From positions 1-8,320 of the forward strand of contig JAQGHJ010000053.1 in NCBI GenBank assembly GCA_028288905.1: DNA of 8,320 bases. Reading direction: 5' to 3'. This DNA is from Phycisphaerales bacterium. Lineage in GTDB: Bacteria; Planctomycetota; Phycisphaerae; Tepidisphaerales; Tepidisphaeraceae. Under the pieces are notes generated by a model. The model worked only from the letters and a program-made list of their open reading frames with translations, ran no database searches and was not told the origin of the DNA. Below, one piece after another: positions 7,194 to 8,320 of this stretch. The position numbers were made by a program, and so were the translations under genes. How positions within the stretch are numbered: position 1 is the first letter of the stretch; every line of letters begins with the position of its first letter.

Positions 7194-7407
7194 CCGTCGT
7201 CCGGGTAAAACGAAGCTCACGAAAGAGGCCCGACGGACGATCGGACTAACGTGGTGTAGCGGCACTGGCCGGACGACGTCTGCGAACGTAAGTGGACAGG
7301 CGCGGGCGTGTGGTGACGCTCACCAGACGTCAACCCTCGCCGAGTAGCCTCGGGACCACACCGATACGCCTCACGGGGGACGCCGGAAAAGCAGTGCGTG
7401 ACGTCAC
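7194..7407 (+). promoter_or_regulatory. Cluster of dyads in the leader of the debranching gene
   Basis: The gene-free stretch 6858-7438 carries several dyads besides the stem-loop at 6935. (a) CCGTCGTCCG at 7194-7203 pairs with 7234-7244 as ten pairs with one bulged T. (b) GACGTCTG at 7275-7282 pairs with CAGACGTC at 7324-7331, and between them GGTGA-CGC-TCACC (7312-7324) forms a small hairpin. (c) GTGACGTCAC at 7398-7407 is a perfect ten-base palindrome 31 bases before the start codon. GACGTC recurs at 7275, 7326 and 7400. They could be operators or a folded leader. I see no protein gene here. Confidence 0.3.
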
Positions 7408-7428
7408 CCCGCGGGTGGCGGGCGGCAC

Positions 7429-7434
7429 AGGAGG
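7429..7434 (+). promoter_or_regulatory. Consensus Shine-Dalgarno of the debranching gene
   Basis: AGGAGG, the full consensus, ends four bases before GTG 7439. It is the only full-consensus SD in the window, and it selects 7439 over the in-frame GTG codons at 7394, 7415 and 7451. Confidence 0.75.
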
Positions 7435-7438
7435 AAGC

Positions 7439-8320
7439 GTGAGCAGCACGGTGAACCAAAACCCGGACGTCGACCTCGACGGGCTCATGGCCCGGGAGTG
7501 GTTGGCGGCGAACGGCACGGGCGGCTACGCGTCGTCGACGGCGTGCGGTCTGAACACCCGGCGGTATCACGGGTTGCTCGTCGCCGCGATGACCCCGCCC
7601 GCCCGGCGGATGGTGCTGCTCAGTCGGGTTGAGGAGACGCTCCGGTGCGGCGGCCGGGAGTACCACCTTGCGTGCAACGAGTACCCCGGCGCCATTTGGC
7701 CGAACGGTCACGAGCTGCTTCGCGCCTTCAGTACCGAGCCGCACCCCCGGTGGGCGTACCAGGGCGACGGCTGGACGCTTCAGAAGGAGCTGCGGCTGCT
7801 CCGCGGGCGGAACACGGTGCTGCTGAGCTACACCCTGCTCGGGGCCGGCTGCGGCGTCGAGTTGGACGTCCGCCCGCTGTTGGCCCTTCGCGGCATCCAC
7901 GAGATGAGCTACCAGTGGAACGGCCGGCTCGAGGCCCGCCCGCGCGGGGTAAGCCACTGGCACGTGCCGGCGACCCGGCGGACGCCGGAAGTCTTCTTCG
8001 CCCACGACGGGCTGTTCGACCGCCGCGCTCACTGGTACCTGAACCAGATCTACCGCCGCGAGTCTGAGTACGGCTATCCGGGCTTAGAGGACCTCTGGTC
8101 GCCCGGGTCGGCGACCGCTCAGTTGGCACCGGGGCAGACGGTGCACTTCGCCTGCTCGTCCGACCCGTTCGACCTGTCGGACGTCGTGGCCCGGGCCGAG
8201 CGGCAGCTGCGGGTGCCCGACGAGGCCGCGGCCCGGGACCGCATCGCCGTCGGCGGCTTCGCCTTCGCGGCGTCGCCGGCGGCGGAGCCGGACGCGGCGT
8301 TCGACGCGCTGGTGGCTGCG
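7439..8320 (+). CDS. Glycogen debranching enzyme (amylo-alpha-1,6-glucosidase), N-terminal part
   Basis: Enzyme expected to hydrolyse alpha-1,6 branch points of glycogen or limit dextrins in the cytoplasm. The frame runs 294 codons from GTG 7439 to the last base without a stop. The bacterial/archaeal GDE N-terminal signature is clear at residues 19-66: REWLAANGTGGYASST, then GLNTRRYHGLLVAAM, then VLLSRVEE. Continuation fits a beta-rich N-terminal domain (WTLQKELRLLRGRNTVLLSY, DVRPLLALRGIHEM, VFFAHDGLFDRRAHWYLNQI, EDLWSPG). Such proteins are usually about 650-700 residues, so the catalytic (alpha/alpha)6 half lies beyond the window and its active-site acids cannot be checked. The start follows a perfect AGGAGG. 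It stands apart from moeB (581 bases, strong stem-loop between), so it probably has its own promoter. Confidence 0.92.
   Translation, partial: MSSTVNQNPDVDLDGLMAREWLAANGTGGYASSTACGLNTRRYHGLLVAAMTPPARRMVLLSRVEETLRCGGREYHLACNEYPGAIWPNGHELLRAFSTEPHPRWAYQGDGWTLQKELRLLRGRNTVLLSYTLLGAGCGVELDVRPLLALRGIHEMSYQWNGRLEARPRGVSHWHVPATRRTPEVFFAHDGLFDRRAHWYLNQIYRRESEYGYPGLEDLWSPGSATAQLAPGQTVHFACSSDPFDLSDVVARAERQLRVPDEAAARDRIAVGGFAFAASPAAEPDAAFDALVAA

Noticed and set aside
7217..8032. 271-codon minus-strand frame
   Set aside because: Shadow of the debranching enzyme gene. The plus strand shows the GDE N-terminal signature.

Overview
The window is a GC-rich stretch of bacterial chromosome. It most likely comes from a planctomycete of the Gemmata type, which is an inference. 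The grounds are the high GC, mostly weak or absent Shine-Dalgarno sites, an ECF-type sigma factor beside a membrane protein of unknown family, a secreted protein with an Ig-like plus propeller-like architecture, and a palindromic intergenic repeat. That repeat reads as HGRDAHAT or MGVPPM when translated, a signature I recall from mis-extended planctomycete ORFs. No transposase, integrase, CRISPR array, rRNA or convincing tRNA was seen.

Layout: (1) 1-1684, minus strand: the translation GTPase TypA/BipA, cut by the left edge at its C-terminus. (2) 1685-2066: a divergent intergenic region with a TATAAT box for typA, two tandem small hairpins in the typA leader and two dyads. (3) 2067-3360, plus strand: an ECF-like sigma-70 factor followed by a small single-pass membrane protein, possibly its regulator. 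(4) 3361-3645: no gene, but an inverted pair of identical 23-base repeats, each itself a hairpin. (5) 3646-5271: an exported protein with an N-terminal Ig-like domain and a propeller-like GDT-motif domain. (6) 5272-5522: a promoter-like pair, a compact multi-hairpin RNA, a textbook intrinsic terminator and then an SD, all directly before (7) 5523-6857, an E1-like adenylyltransferase fused to a rhodanese domain (MoeB/MOCS3 type). (8) 6858-7438: a very strong stem-loop after moeB, then a less GC-rich region with a candidate promoter and several dyads. (9) 7439-8320: the N-terminal part of a glycogen debranching enzyme, running off the right edge.

The genes are mostly independent units (translation stress, envelope signalling, sulfur transfer, glycogen use), not one pathway. 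The sigma factor and membrane protein are the only pair likely to act together. The most interesting element is the leader of the MoeB-rhodanese gene. Promoter, closed multi-branch RNA, terminator and SD lie in the order expected of a riboswitch or transcription attenuator, and I cannot assign it to a known class. All motif and structure calls were made by eye, without folding or database searches.
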